A DNA stretch of 64,000 nucleotides from Streptomyces sp. ISL-36 (GCF_018614205.1 NZ_JAGGOS010000098.1:1-64000); one strand, 5' to 3'; positions 41,105 through 49,972 are shown, counted from the stretch's first letter. A program made the numbers and translations. The notes: generated by a model not told the origin, from the letters alone.

Positions 41105-42312
41105 GCCCGAGCAACGGAACCTCCACGGACCCCTCGGGCCCGACGAGCACCGCGATCCCGCGGTACGCGCGCCGTTCCGGGCGCGTCGGGCGCACCCTCG
41201 TGTCGGGCGCCGTCGCAGCGCTGCTGCTCGCCGGCTGCGCGCAGGGCGACGGCTCCGCTCCGGAATCCCCCTCCGCCACCGGGTCCCCCGCCCCCGCCCC
41301 CTCGGCCACCACCGCGACCACGGCCGCCGGCACGCTCCTCGTCGCCGACTTCGGGTCCGACACCGTCACCTTCGTCGACCCGCGGCGCGGCCCGCTCGGC
41401 TCCGTCGAGGTGGGAACGGCGCCGTACGGTCTGGCCGTCGGCGCCGACGGGCCGGCCTGGGTGGCCACGGCCGAAGGGGTGGCCGTCGTCGACACCCGCA
41501 CGCGCGAGCGGCTCGCGCTCATCCCGTACGAGACCGGCACCGGCCCCGTCAGCACCGGGGAGTACCGGGGCGGCGGCATGGGCATCGCGCTCTCGCCGGA
41601 CGGCGAGCGGGTCTACGTCGGTGTCAACGTGCCAGGTGGCAACGGCGTGTTGGAGGTCATCGACACGGAGAGCCGTGAGGTGACCGGCACAGTGCCCGTC
41701 GGGCGGCGGCCCTTCGACGTCGACGTGTCGCGCGACGGCTCCGAGGTGTACACGACGAACCACGACTCCTTCGACGTCACGGTCGTCGCCACGGACTCGC
41801 TCGCCGCGCGCCGCGTCGAGGTCGCCCCGCACGGCACCGAAGGCGGCCTCGGATCCTGGCTCAAACCGCACTACACCGTCGTGCGTCCCTCGGACGGCAA
41901 GCTGTTGCTTCCCTTCGAGGGCGAGCGGCTGGTGGTGGTCGATCCGCGGTCGGGCCGCTCGGAGATCCTGCCGATGACCGCCGACACCCACCAGCACGGC
42001 GCCGTGATCACGCCCGACGGCACACTCCTCGTCGTCGGCACGGGCCCCATCGACCCCGCCGAGGACGAGGGGCCCTCGCTCACGGTCCGTACGTCCGACG
42101 GTGCCGAGCGGGTGTATCCGCTGGCCGGCGCCCACGAGGACGTGGCCGTGTCGAGGGACGGGCGGACCGCATACGTCACCGGCGGTTTCACCCGTGACGG
42201 CTACTGGAACGGCATCACCGTCGTCGATCTCCCGACCGGTGACACCCGCCGCCTCGCCGCGGGTGATCGGCCGCTCGGCATCGCGGTCCTCTCGCCGGAC
42301 CGGACCGCATAG
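41101..42312 (+). CDS. YVTN/beta-propeller lipoprotein
   Basis: A 403-residue lipoprotein. The type II signal ends LLLAGC with C46 as the lipidated residue; a Ser/Pro/Thr linker follows, then about seven YVTN-like blades (LLVADFGSDTVTFVD, GIALSPDGERVYVGVN, VSRDGRTAYVTGG). Such propellers act as surface binding or scaffold proteins; no catalytic role is visible. The start is set at ATG 41101 by the ATGA overlap with the short ORF; a GTG at 41026 would add 25 poorly conserved residues. Anchored outside the membrane. Confidence 0.8.
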   Translation: MSPSNGTSTDPSGPTSTAIPRYARRSGRVGRTLVSGAVAALLLAGCAQGDGSAPESPSATGSPAPAPSATTATTAAGTLLVADFGSDTVTFVDPRRGPLGSVEVGTAPYGLAVGADGPAWVATAEGVAVVDTRTRERLALIPYETGTGPVSTGEYRGGGMGIALSPDGERVYVGVNVPGGNGVLEVIDTESREVTGTVPVGRRPFDVDVSRDGSEVYTTNHDSFDVTVVATDSLAARRVEVAPHGTEGGLGSWLKPHYTVVRPSDGKLLLPFEGERLVVVDPRSGRSEILPMTADTHQHGAVITPDGTLLVVGTGPIDPAEDEGPSLTVRTSDGAERVYPLAGAHEDVAVSRDGRTAYVTGGFTRDGYWNGITVVDLPTGDTRRLAAGDRPLGIAVLSPDRTA

Positions 42313-42419
42313 GCCTTCGCAGGAACTGGATCTCCCTCTCCGACGTCCCACCATCAGCGCCCATGGTCCGGCGCACAGATCCGGCGCACAGGTCGTCGGC
42401 GGCCGGAAGGGAGCAAGGC

Positions 42420-43388
42420 GTGGGCGAGGGGGAGGGTGGCTCCGGGGCGTCCCGGCGGCGAGGCTTGGTCACCGGAGTGGTCGGGGCCCTGGTCGTCGCC
42501 GTCGGCTGTCTGCTCCTGTCGCACCGCGTGTGGCCCCCTCTGCCGGGGAACCCGGTGGGGCTCCTGGAGACCTTCCTCCCCTGGCTCGGACTGGTGGTGC
42601 CCGCCGGGCTCATCGTGGCCGTGGTGCGCCGGTCGGCGCCCCTCACGGTGGCGTGCCTGGTGGTGGCCGTCGTCTGGGCGGGGACCTTCCGGGAGGTGCT
42701 CCTGCCGTCCGCGCCCGCCTCCCCCACGCCGTACGGGATGACCGTCGTCCAGCACAACGTGAGCGACGAGAACACCAGCCCGTCCCGCGTCGCACGGGTC
42801 CTTCTCGGCGCCGATCCCGATGTCGTGGCGCTGGAGGAGCTGACGCCGACGACCCTGCCCGCCTACCGCATCGAGCTGGGCCGGACCCATCCCCATCACG
42901 CCACCGTGGGAACGGTCGGGCTGTGGTCGAAGCACCCGCTGACGGACGTCGCTCGCGTCGATCTGAGACCACGGGCGGTCGGCAGCGGATGGGAGCGCGG
43001 CCTGCGAGCGGTCGTACGCGGCCCGCAGGGCGAGGTGACGACGTACGTGGCGCACCTGCCGTCGGTCCGGGTACGGCCGGCCCAGGGGTACGCCACGGGG
43101 TGGCGGGACGAGAGCGCCACGCTGCTCGGGCGCGCGCTGGAGAACGAGCCGGCCGGTGCGGTGCTGGTCCTCGGGGACCTCAACGGCACCGTCGACGACC
43201 GAGGTCTGGATCCCGTCCTGTCCCAGGTGCGCGGCGACCGCGAGGAATGGGCCTTCAGCTGGCCCGCCGGGTTCCCCCTGGCCCGCATCGACCACGTCCT
43301 CGCGCGCGGCGCGGAGGTCACCAGGACGTGGACGCTGCCGGAGACGGGCAGCGACCACCTGCCGGTGGCCGCGCACGTCCGGTTCTGA
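42420..43388 (+). CDS. Membrane-anchored endonuclease/exonuclease/phosphatase-family protein
   Basis: A 322-residue protein with three N-terminal transmembrane helices (about 20-100) and an extracytoplasmic EEP domain. Catalytic motifs: VVQHNVSDEN, ALEELTP, GDLNGT and the final GSDHLPV. EEP enzymes cut phosphodiesters in nucleic acids, inositol phosphates or sphingomyelin; the substrate here is unknown. GTG 42420 is chosen since GGAAGGGAG is 6 nt upstream; ATG 42363 is an in-frame alternative without a ribosome site, adding 19 residues. Confidence 0.82.
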   Translation: MGEGEGGSGASRRRGLVTGVVGALVVAVGCLLLSHRVWPPLPGNPVGLLETFLPWLGLVVPAGLIVAVVRRSAPLTVACLVVAVVWAGTFREVLLPSAPASPTPYGMTVVQHNVSDENTSPSRVARVLLGADPDVVALEELTPTTLPAYRIELGRTHPHHATVGTVGLWSKHPLTDVARVDLRPRAVGSGWERGLRAVVRGPQGEVTTYVAHLPSVRVRPAQGYATGWRDESATLLGRALENEPAGAVLVLGDLNGTVDDRGLDPVLSQVRGDREEWAFSWPAGFPLARIDHVLARGAEVTRTWTLPETGSDHLPVAAHVRF

Positions 43389-43523
43389 TCCCGGCTCCGG
43401 CTCATGCCTTCGGGTGCGCCCGGGTGGCCCGGCCGGGCGGGCGTACCGAGGCTGAAGGGGCACGCCCCGCCCCCCCGCCCCCCATACACCGCCCCCTCCC
43501 CCTCCCCCGCCAGGAGACGGCCG

Positions 43524-44240
43524 ATGCCCGAGACCGCCTACCGCTACGACGACCTGCGCGCCCTGTACCTCAACTGCACGCTCAAGCGCTCCCCGGACGT
43601 CAGCAACACCGAGGGGCTGATCGAGCGCAGCAGGGCCGTGATGGAGGGTCAGGGCGTGCGGACCTCGCTGGTGCGGGCCGTCGACCACGACATCGCCACC
43701 GGGGTGTGGCCGGACATGACCGAGCACGGGTGGGAGTCGGACGCGTGGCCCGCGCTCTACGAAGAGGTGATGGCGGCCGACATCCTGGTGTTGTGCGGTC
43801 CGATCTGGCTCGGGGACAACAGCTCGGTGATGAAGAGGGTGATCGAGCGGCTGTACGCGTGCTCCAGTCTCCTCAACAGCCGAGGACAGTACGCCTATTA
43901 CGGCCGGGCCGGGGGCTGTCTGATCACCGGGAACGAGGACGGGGTCAAGCACTGCTCGATGAACGTGCTGTACAGCCTGCAGCACCTCGGCTATGTGATC
44001 CCGCCGCAGGCGGACGCGGGCTGGATCGGCGAGGCCGGGCCGGGCCCGTCGTATCTCGACCCGGGCTCGGGAGGCCCCGAGAACGACTTCACCAACCGCA
44101 ACACGTCGTTCATGGCGTGGAATCTGATGCATCTGGCGGCGATGCTCAAGCGGGCCGGCGGCGTACCGGCGTACGGGAATCAGCGCTCGGCCTGGGACGC
44201 GGGCTGCCGGGCGGACTTCCCCAACCCCGAGCACCGCTGA
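43524..44240 (+). CDS. Flavodoxin-like NAD(P)H-dependent reductase
   Basis: A 238-residue FMN_red/flavodoxin-fold protein. The N-terminal strand ALYLNCTLKRSP with the following Ser/Thr-rich turn binds FMN phosphate; CGPIWLGDNSSVMKRVIERL and GGCLITGNEDG line the isoalloxazine pocket. Members reduce quinones, azo or nitro compounds. ATG 43524 has CAGGAGA upstream. The gene stands alone, 57 nt before a leaderless gene with its own promoter. Confidence 0.83.
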   Translation: MPETAYRYDDLRALYLNCTLKRSPDVSNTEGLIERSRAVMEGQGVRTSLVRAVDHDIATGVWPDMTEHGWESDAWPALYEEVMAADILVLCGPIWLGDNSSVMKRVIERLYACSSLLNSRGQYAYYGRAGGCLITGNEDGVKHCSMNVLYSLQHLGYVIPPQADAGWIGEAGPGPSYLDPGSGGPENDFTNRNTSFMAWNLMHLAAMLKRAGGVPAYGNQRSAWDAGCRADFPNPEHR

Positions 44241-44261
44241 CCCCCCAACCTCCCTCCCGTT

Positions 44262-44290
44262 TTGGATTGTCGGACGATCATCCCTACGAT
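44262..44290 (+). promoter_or_regulatory. Promoter of the vWA gene (leaderless)
   Basis: TTGGAT (44262-44267), 17 bp, TACGAT (44285-44290), then 7 nt to ATG 44298. Spacing is ideal for an HrdB-type promoter with transcription starting at the start codon. Confidence 0.6.
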
Positions 44291-44297
44291 CCGGCAG

Positions 44298-45572
44298 ATG
44301 ATCACGAGAAAACGGCTGGCGACCGGAGCATGCGCACTGCTCGCCGCCCTGGCCGCCGGGCTCTTCCCCACCGGCGCGGCCGCCGACGAACCGGCGGCCA
44401 AGGAATCCCCCAAGGTCGAGCTGGTCCTCGACGTCAGCGGCTCGATGCGGGCACGGGACATCGACGGCCAGTCCCGGATGGCCGCCGCCAAGCAGGCGTT
44501 CAACGAGGTGCTGGACGCGGTGCCCGAGGAGGTGCAGCTCGGCATACGCACCCTCGGCGCCGACTATCCCGGGCAGGATCGGCAGAAGGGGTGCAAGGAC
44601 ACCCGACAGCTGTACCCGGTGGGGCCGCTCGACCGGACCGAGGCGAAGACCGCCGTCGCCACGCTGGCGCCCACCGGCTGGACCCCGATCGGCCCGGCCC
44701 TGCTGGGTGCGGCGGAGGACCTCAAGGGCGGTGACGCCACTCGCCGGATCGTGCTCATCACGGACGGGGAGGACACCTGTGCACCGCTCGACCCCTGCGA
44801 GGTGGCACGGGACATCGCCGCCCGCGGCATCCATCTCACGATCGACACGCTGGGCCTGGTGCCGAACGCCAAGATCCGGCAGCAGCTGACCTGTATCGCG
44901 GAGGCGACCGGCGGTACCTATACCTCCGTCCGCCACACCGAGGAACTCTCCAAGCGGGTACGGCAGTTGGTGGACCGCGCCGCGGACCCGGTCGTCACCC
45001 CGGTGGCCGCCAAGGGCACCGACCGGTGCGCCGACGCCCCGCAGCTGAAGACCGGCCTCTTCACCGACCGCGAGACCTTCGGCCAGCACCGCTGGTACCG
45101 GGTGGACGTACTGCCCGGACAGGAGTTGCGGGCATCGGTGAGCGTGTCGGCCGACCGCGCCGTCAACGACGACTACGGAGTCCTGCTGCGCGCGGTGACC
45201 GTGCACGGTCGTGAGATCGTCCGCGGCTCCGAGGCGGGTGACGGACGCACGGACGTGATCTCGACCGGGCTGCGCTACCCCAAGCCGCCGCTCGACGACG
45301 TCGACGGGGACGCGAAGCCGGCCGCGGAGACCGTCTGCCTCCAGGTCAGCAACTCCTTCTCCGCGCCGCCCGGCGTCAAGACGACTCCCGGCATGCCGAT
45401 CGAGCTGGCCGTCGACCTCGTCGACTCGCCCGACGAGGCGTCCGACGTGGCCGCCTTCGGTCTCGGCCGCGGCTGGTGGCTGCTCGCCGTACTGGTACTG
45501 GCCGGTTTCGTGGGCGGTCTGCTGTGGGGCTGGCTGTCCCGCTGGCGCGTCGCCGTCTGGAGGACCAACTGA
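44298..45572 (+). CDS. Secreted von Willebrand factor A-domain membrane protein
   Basis: A 424-residue protein. Signal peptide 1-30; vWA domain about 38-225 with MIDAS DVSGSM (45-50), the T of ATLAPTGWTPIGPAL and ITDGED; then a beta-rich extracytoplasmic region and one C-terminal transmembrane helix (about 397-418) with a short basic tail. It should bind a metal-dependent protein ligand outside the cell. The next gene has a similar signal/ectodomain/TM plan and overlaps by one base, so the two likely form a complex. Function unknown. Confidence 0.85.
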   Translation: MITRKRLATGACALLAALAAGLFPTGAAADEPAAKESPKVELVLDVSGSMRARDIDGQSRMAAAKQAFNEVLDAVPEEVQLGIRTLGADYPGQDRQKGCKDTRQLYPVGPLDRTEAKTAVATLAPTGWTPIGPALLGAAEDLKGGDATRRIVLITDGEDTCAPLDPCEVARDIAARGIHLTIDTLGLVPNAKIRQQLTCIAEATGGTYTSVRHTEELSKRVRQLVDRAADPVVTPVAAKGTDRCADAPQLKTGLFTDRETFGQHRWYRVDVLPGQELRASVSVSADRAVNDDYGVLLRAVTVHGREIVRGSEAGDGRTDVISTGLRYPKPPLDDVDGDAKPAAETVCLQVSNSFSAPPGVKTTPGMPIELAVDLVDSPDEASDVAAFGLGRGWWLLAVLVLAGFVGGLLWGWLSRWRVAVWRTN

Positions 45573-46420
45573 TGCGTACCGTACGTGTGTTGACCACTGC
45601 TCTGCTGACGGGAGCCGGGCTGCTCGGCCCGGCCGTTCCCGCCCTCGCCGACACCCCGTCCCCGAGCGGCAGCACGAGCGCCACCGCGACCGCGGGGCCG
45701 ACCGAGGCGGGCACCACCTTCCGTACCGCCGCCGCGTTCCGCCAGGGCCAGCAGGCCACCGCCGAGGCCTCGACGGGGGACTACCTCTACTGGGTCTTTC
45801 CCGCGGACACCGGGCAGCGCCCCACGGTGTCAGCCTCGGTCACCCTGCCCGAGTCCGCCGCCCGGCACGGCTCGTCGACCTGGCGGATCGACGTCTACGA
45901 CGGCCTGCGCCGCCGTCAGCCCTGCATGTACGGGATGCAGTCGAGGACCGTGGCGAAGGAGGCGCCGGCCGTGGAGCTGTCCTGCACGCTGCGCACGGTC
46001 CGCCCCTGGGCCGACACCTGGGACAACGATCCCCTGCCGGGCAGCTATTACGTACGGCTGACGGTGACGGGACTTCCCGAGGAGGACCTCGGTCAGCCGT
46101 TCACGGCCCGGGTCGGCGCGGCCTCCGTCGAGAAGGGCGGCGCCTACGCGGGCGGCGGCTCGCTCGCGGCGCCGCTGGTGCCCGGTGCCACGACCGAGGA
46201 CGTGGCGGAGGCCGCGGCCGGTGATTCGACCGGGGCCGGTGGCTCCACGCCGTCGGCGGTCGAGGCACGGGCGCCCGAGGACGGCTGGTCCTCCGGTTGG
46301 TGGTCCGACCGCTGGATCTGGACGGCGGTGGGCGGAGTGCTCGGCGCGCTGGCCGGGATCGGCGGTTACTCGCTGACCCGGGGCTCCGGACGCCCGTCCT
46401 CGGCGCCGCCGGCCGTCTGA
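45572..46420 (+). CDS. Secreted membrane-anchored partner of the vWA protein
   Basis: A 282-residue protein: signal peptide (1-27, ending ALADTPS), a beta-rich ectodomain with DYLYWVFPADTGQRPTVSAS and two Cys-containing strands, an Ala/Gly-rich stalk, and a C-terminal transmembrane helix (about 250-270). It resembles the extracellular region of the vWA partner in its exposure of pre-peptidase-like beta domains. The ATG overlaps the vWA stop (TGATG) with GGAGG upstream. No enzymatic motif is visible. Confidence 0.78.
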   Translation: MRTVRVLTTALLTGAGLLGPAVPALADTPSPSGSTSATATAGPTEAGTTFRTAAAFRQGQQATAEASTGDYLYWVFPADTGQRPTVSASVTLPESAARHGSSTWRIDVYDGLRRRQPCMYGMQSRTVAKEAPAVELSCTLRTVRPWADTWDNDPLPGSYYVRLTVTGLPEEDLGQPFTARVGAASVEKGGAYAGGGSLAAPLVPGATTEDVAEAAAGDSTGAGGSTPSAVEARAPEDGWSSGWWSDRWIWTAVGGVLGALAGIGGYSLTRGSGRPSSAPPAV

Positions 46421-46427
46421 CCCCTGA

Positions 46428-46472
46428 CGAGCGGCCACGACGTGTCACACCGTGACGGGTCGTGGCCGCTCG
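46428..46472. terminator. Bidirectional terminator
   Basis: CGAGCGGCCACGAC (46428-46441) with GTCGTGGCCGCTCG (46459-46472), a perfect 14-bp stem with a 17-nt loop between convergent genes. Confidence 0.85.
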
Positions 46473-46479
46473 CGGTACC

Positions 46480-46674
46480 TCACGGCAGCAGCGGCCTGCC
46501 TTCGCGGGCGGCGTCGAAGTGGTCGGCGGTGAGGGCGTCTTCGCCGTGTTGGGCGACGAACGCGAGGACTCGGCCGAGGGGCGAGTCGGGCGGGGGCGGC
46601 TCCTCGCTCACCGTGCCGCCGAGCAGCATCGCGCCGAACGCGGCGCCGACGTCCTGAGGGTTGTTCATGTCCAT
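46480..46674 (-). CDS. Small hypothetical protein
   Basis: A 64-residue acidic protein without signal, TM or cysteine motif; a short helical centre (RVLAFVAQHGEDALTADHF) suggests a folded helix pair. I do not recognise the family. ATG 46674 has no ribosome site, but TATCGT lies 6 nt upstream, implying a leaderless mRNA; a second ATG two codons later is less well placed. It converges on the vWA pair across a strong terminator. Confidence 0.6.
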   Translation of the reverse strand: MDMNNPQDVGAAFGAMLLGGTVSEEPPPPDSPLGRVLAFVAQHGEDALTADHFDAAREGRPLLP

Positions 46675-46680
46675 GCGGGC

Positions 46681-46686
46681 ACGATA
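46681..46686 (-). promoter_or_regulatory. -10 element of the small leaderless gene
   Basis: Minus-strand TATCGT, 6 nt from ATG 46674. Confidence 0.45.
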
Positions 46687-46747
46687 GGCCGGGCGTCCCG
46701 CCCCCTCGGCCCCGGGGCCCGCGAGCGGGCTCGCCGCTCCCTCGCCC

Positions 46748-46809
46748 CATGCCTCACCCTCGCCTCATGCCTCACCCTCGCCTCATGCCTCACCCTCGCC
46801 TCATGCCTC
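46748..46809. repeat. 18-bp tandem repeat, 3.4 copies
   Basis: CATGCCTCACCCTCGCCT at 46748-46765, 46766-46783, 46784-46801, then a partial copy. Each unit contains TGA in the minus-strand MFS frame, giving a run of back-up stops after the gene. Confidence 0.85.
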
Positions 46810-48087
46810 GCCTCGCCCCTCTCCGCCCTCTCCTCCCTCGCCATGGTCTCGCCGTGCGGGAAATCCGTGGGTGCGGGCGGCCGTGACGACGATCAGCACC
46901 GGAAGCAGGAGCCCGAGCACGCTCCACGGCAGTGCGCCCGCCCCGAGGAGGTCGAGAAGGAGCCCTCCGGCCACCCCTCCGCCCGCCATGGCCGCGTTCC
47001 AGAGGCTGACCAGCATGGTCTGGGCGGTGTCCGCGGCCTCGCCGCCCGCGTCAGCCACGGCGGTCTGCAACAGCGTCGGCGCGCCTCCCCAGCCGAGCCC
47101 CCACAGCAGCGCCGCCCCGTACACCAGGACGCCGCTGTCGGCCGGAACGGCCAGGGCGCCGGCCGCGACGGCGAACAGGAGGGTGCCCGCGAGCATCAGG
47201 GCCCGCAGCCGGCGGTCGATGTGCAGGCCGGTGAACCAGATGCTGACCAGGGAGGCGGCGCCGAAGACCAGCAGCACGAACCCCGTGGAGTCGCCCATGC
47301 CCAGGTGGTCGAGGAAGGTGGCGACGTAGGTGTACAGGACGGTGTGGGCCAGGACGAGGACGACGGTGACGAACAGGACCGGTGCCACGCCGGGCTGGGC
47401 GAGGGCGCGCCGGACCGGCGTCCGGCCGCCCCTGGGCTCGCCGGGGTGTTCCGGGACGGTGAGCACGATCCAGGCGATCAGCACGAGGGCGAGGACGGTC
47501 ATGAGGAGGAAGGTCACCTGCCAGCCCAGGGCGGCCCCGAGGAACGTCCCGGCGGGCACGCCCAGGGAGAGGGCGACCGGAACTCCCGTCATCGCGACGG
47601 CGATCGCCTTTCCCTGGAGGTGGACGGGTGCCAGGCGGCGGGCGTAGCCGGCGAGCAGGGCCCAGGCCAGGCCGGCGGCGACACCGGCGAGGAACCGGGC
47701 GGCCATGGTCAGCGGGTAGTGGGCCGAGACCGCGGTGACCGTGTTGGCCACGGCGAAGCCGGCGACGGCCGTCAGCAGCAGCCGCTTTCGTCGCCAGCCG
47801 GCTGTGGCGGCGGTCAGCGGGATCGCGGTGAGTGCGGTGCCGACGGCGTAGATGGTGACGGACTGGCCCATCGCCGCCTCGCCGACGCCGAGGTCGGCGC
47901 TCATCGCGGGCAGGACGCCTGCGGGAAGGGTCTCGGTCAGGCTCGTGATGAAGACCGCCGTGGCGAGGGCGAGGAGGGCGGGCAGGGGCAGCTTCCCGGC
48001 GGGTCGCCGGTTCTCACCGCCCGCGGCCTGCCCGGGGTGCGGGGCATGGAGGGTCGAACCGGCCTTCGGTACCGTGTGGTTGCTCAT
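46801..48087 (-). CDS. MFS transporter (DHA1 drug:H+ antiporter type)
   Basis: A 428-residue protein with 12 predicted transmembrane helices from about residue 33 to 405. The DHA1 pattern is clear: TETLPAGVLPAMSADLGVGEA in helix 1 and the loop to helix 2, GWRRKRLLL in the 2-3 loop, and ALSLGVPAGTFLGAALGW (antiporter motif C) in helix 5. The tail is a Gly/Glu/Arg repeat. It should export a small toxic compound. Divergent from a MerR gene whose operator overlaps this promoter, so it is probably induced by its own substrate. Confidence 0.88.
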   Translation of the reverse strand: MSNHTVPKAGSTLHAPHPGQAAGGENRRPAGKLPLPALLALATAVFITSLTETLPAGVLPAMSADLGVGEAAMGQSVTIYAVGTALTAIPLTAATAGWRRKRLLLTAVAGFAVANTVTAVSAHYPLTMAARFLAGVAAGLAWALLAGYARRLAPVHLQGKAIAVAMTGVPVALSLGVPAGTFLGAALGWQVTFLLMTVLALVLIAWIVLTVPEHPGEPRGGRTPVRRALAQPGVAPVLFVTVVLVLAHTVLYTYVATFLDHLGMGDSTGFVLLVFGAASLVSIWFTGLHIDRRLRALMLAGTLLFAVAAGALAVPADSGVLVYGAALLWGLGWGGAPTLLQTAVADAGGEAADTAQTMLVSLWNAAMAGGGVAGGLLLDLLGAGALPWSVLGLLLPVLIVVTAARTHGFPARRDHGEGGEGGEGRGEA

Positions 48088-48102
48088 GCCACGTATGCTG
48101 AA

Positions 48103-48124
48103 ACCTTCACATTGATGTGAAGGT
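48103..48124. promoter_or_regulatory. MerR operator between MFS and regulator
   Basis: ACCTTCACAT (48103-48112) and ATGTGAAGGT (48115-48124), 10-bp perfect arms around TG. On the minus strand TTGACC (48122-48127) overlaps one end as the -35 of the MFS promoter, the usual MerR layout where the dyad spans the spacer. Confidence 0.75.
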
Positions 48125-48151
48125 CAAGCGACATCACGTGAGGTGGACCAC

Positions 48152-48538
48152 ATGCGCATCGGAGAGCTGTCGGAGCGCACCGGGACCCCGCGCAGACTGC
48201 TGCGCTACTACGAGGAGCAGGGGCTCATCGTCGCCGATCGCACCCCGAACGGCTACCGCTCCTACGACCGTTCGAACGTGGACCGGGTGCTGCAGATCCG
48301 GGGACTGCTCGACGCGGGACTGCCGACGCGGATCATCAAGCAGATCCTGCCCTGCCTCGACAAACCCCGGATCATCCACTTCTCCGACGCCACCCCGGAG
48401 ATGCTCGCGACCCTGGAGAACGAGCGGGACCGGATGACGGAGCGCATCCGGTCCCTGACCCGCAACCGCGACGCGGTGTCCGAGTATCTCGACGCCGTGC
48501 GCGAGAAGTTGGCGGGAAGCCCGTCCGCCGACGGCTGA
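48152..48538 (+). CDS. MerR-family regulator
   Basis: A 128-residue MerR protein. The N-terminal winged helix (MRIGELSERTGTPRRLLRYYEEQGL, 1-25, then NGYRSYD) binds the dyad; a helical dimerisation segment about 75-115 follows. There is no long effector domain and no Cys metal site in the usual positions, so it is a short drug- or stress-type MerR. Start ATG 48152 has GAGGTGG 5 nt upstream; GTG 48143 lies in that site. It probably activates the divergent MFS gene by untwisting its promoter. Confidence 0.87.
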   Translation: MRIGELSERTGTPRRLLRYYEEQGLIVADRTPNGYRSYDRSNVDRVLQIRGLLDAGLPTRIIKQILPCLDKPRIIHFSDATPEMLATLENERDRMTERIRSLTRNRDAVSEYLDAVREKLAGSPSADG

Positions 48539-48540
48539 CG

Positions 48541-49803
48541 TCAGCGCGCGGCGGGTCCGGTCCAGCCGGCCGGGACGTGGGCGAGACGGACGCGCTGGGG
48601 GTGGTCGCCGACGGCGACCGAGGCGACGGGGCGGCCGGTGGCGAAGTCGATCGCCGTCACGCGGTCCGCGCCGCTCTCCGAGATGACGCAGGCGCGGCCG
48701 TCGCCGCTGACCGTGGCCCAGTAGGGCTTGGCGGCCGCGACCAGCGGTCCCTCGCGCAGGGTCGTGCGGTCGACGACGGTCGCGTAGTCGTCCATCGTGG
48801 CGGCGACGCAGAGCCGCCTGCCGTCGGGGCTCATCGACATGCCGTGGTGGCGGGAGTCGTTGACCCAGGTGGTGCGGTCGGTGTCGGTGGCGGGGTTCTT
48901 GAGCAGTTCCTTGACGCGGGTGATGCGGTCGGTGGCCACGTCGTACTCGAGGAAGCCGTTGAAGAACGAGACCTGGAAGTAGAGCGTGGACTCGTCCGGG
49001 GTGAAGGCGACGGGCCGCACGGCGTCGGAGAGGTCCTTGCGGCCGAAGGCGTCGAGCCGCGCGCGCATGTCGATGACGCGTACCTGCTCGAAGGTGCGGG
49101 CGTCGACGACGGTGATACGGCGGTCACCCTTGGTCCAGTCGAGCCACGGTTCGTCGAGGGCGGTGGTGACCTCGCCGATGGACATGTTCCAGAGGTACCG
49201 GCCGTCGGCGGTGAAGACGTTCTCGTGCGGCTTGTCGCCGGTGGGGAAGGAGCCGACCTCCTTGCCCGTGGTGATGTCGAGGACGTGCACGGTGTTGGAG
49301 GTGGAGGCCGAGACCGCGACGCGGGTGCCGTCGGGCGAGACGGCCATGTGGTCGGCCCGGAAACCCGACACCGGGAAACGCCAGTTGATGCCGCCCGTCC
49401 GCAGGTCGATCGAGACGACGTCGGCGAAGCTGGGGCGTGAGACGACCATGGCAGAGCCGTCCGGCGTGGCGTACATGTCGTCGACGAACTGGTCGTGCCC
49501 CTCGCCGGGGCCCTGACGGATGCCGAGGAAGTACGCCAGCTTGACCGGGTTGAGCCCGATCTCCCACATGCGGGTCTCGCGGTCGGGGATGACGTTGACG
49601 CGGCCGATGCGGGCGAAGCCGCCGGTGGACTCGATGACGTCGGCGGTGCCGTCCCAGTTGTTGCCCACGAACATCACCTCCCGCAGGCCGGCCGGGCCCG
49701 GAGCCGCCGTCACGGTCCCTCCGCTGCCGAGGGCGAGCGCGAGGGCGGCGGTGAGGGAGCCGAGCAGGAGGCGACGCGCGCCACGCGTCCGGGGAGCAGA
49801 CAT
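48541..49803 (-). CDS. Secreted YVTN beta-propeller protein
   Basis: A 420-residue exported protein. Signal peptide 1-34 (basic n-region APRTRGARR, then an Ala/Leu core), followed by repeated blades with FTPDESTLYFQV, MSMSPDGRRLCVAAT and MAVSPDGTRVAVSAS. It may bind a partner or ligand outside the cell; no active-site signature is evident. ATG 49803 follows GGAAGGAA; an in-frame extension to 49935 would lie before this ribosome site. Unlike the lipoprotein at 41101, it lacks a lipobox. Confidence 0.83.
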   Translation of the reverse strand: MSAPRTRGARRLLLGSLTAALALALGSGGTVTAAPGPAGLREVMFVGNNWDGTADVIESTGGFARIGRVNVIPDRETRMWEIGLNPVKLAYFLGIRQGPGEGHDQFVDDMYATPDGSAMVVSRPSFADVVSIDLRTGGINWRFPVSGFRADHMAVSPDGTRVAVSASTSNTVHVLDITTGKEVGSFPTGDKPHENVFTADGRYLWNMSIGEVTTALDEPWLDWTKGDRRITVVDARTFEQVRVIDMRARLDAFGRKDLSDAVRPVAFTPDESTLYFQVSFFNGFLEYDVATDRITRVKELLKNPATDTDRTTWVNDSRHHGMSMSPDGRRLCVAATMDDYATVVDRTTLREGPLVAAAKPYWATVSGDGRACVISESGADRVTAIDFATGRPVASVAVGDHPQRVRLAHVPAGWTGPAAR

Positions 49804-49930
49804 CGTTGTTCCTTCCGGGAGACCGTTCGACACCAACTGCCCCTCCAGCAAGGGCAACTTACCCGACGGTAAGGAGTTGCCGCGCCGATCACAAGACTTC
49901 TGTACGGGGAGAAGTCGCGGACCTGACGAC

Positions 49931-49972
49931 GCCACCCCACCCGCCGGGTCCGTGCCCGGCGGGTGGGGTGGC
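49931..49972 (-). terminator. Very strong terminator downstream of the MFS gene
   Basis: GCCACCCCACCCGCCGGG and its complement, a perfect 18-bp stem with loop TCCGTG. It lies 40 nt beyond the MFS stop and insulates the propeller gene. Confidence 0.88.

Noticed and set aside
42354..45206. 950-residue minus-strand frame
   Set aside because: Runs antisense through three well-supported genes and has His/Arg/Gly-biased low-complexity sequence.
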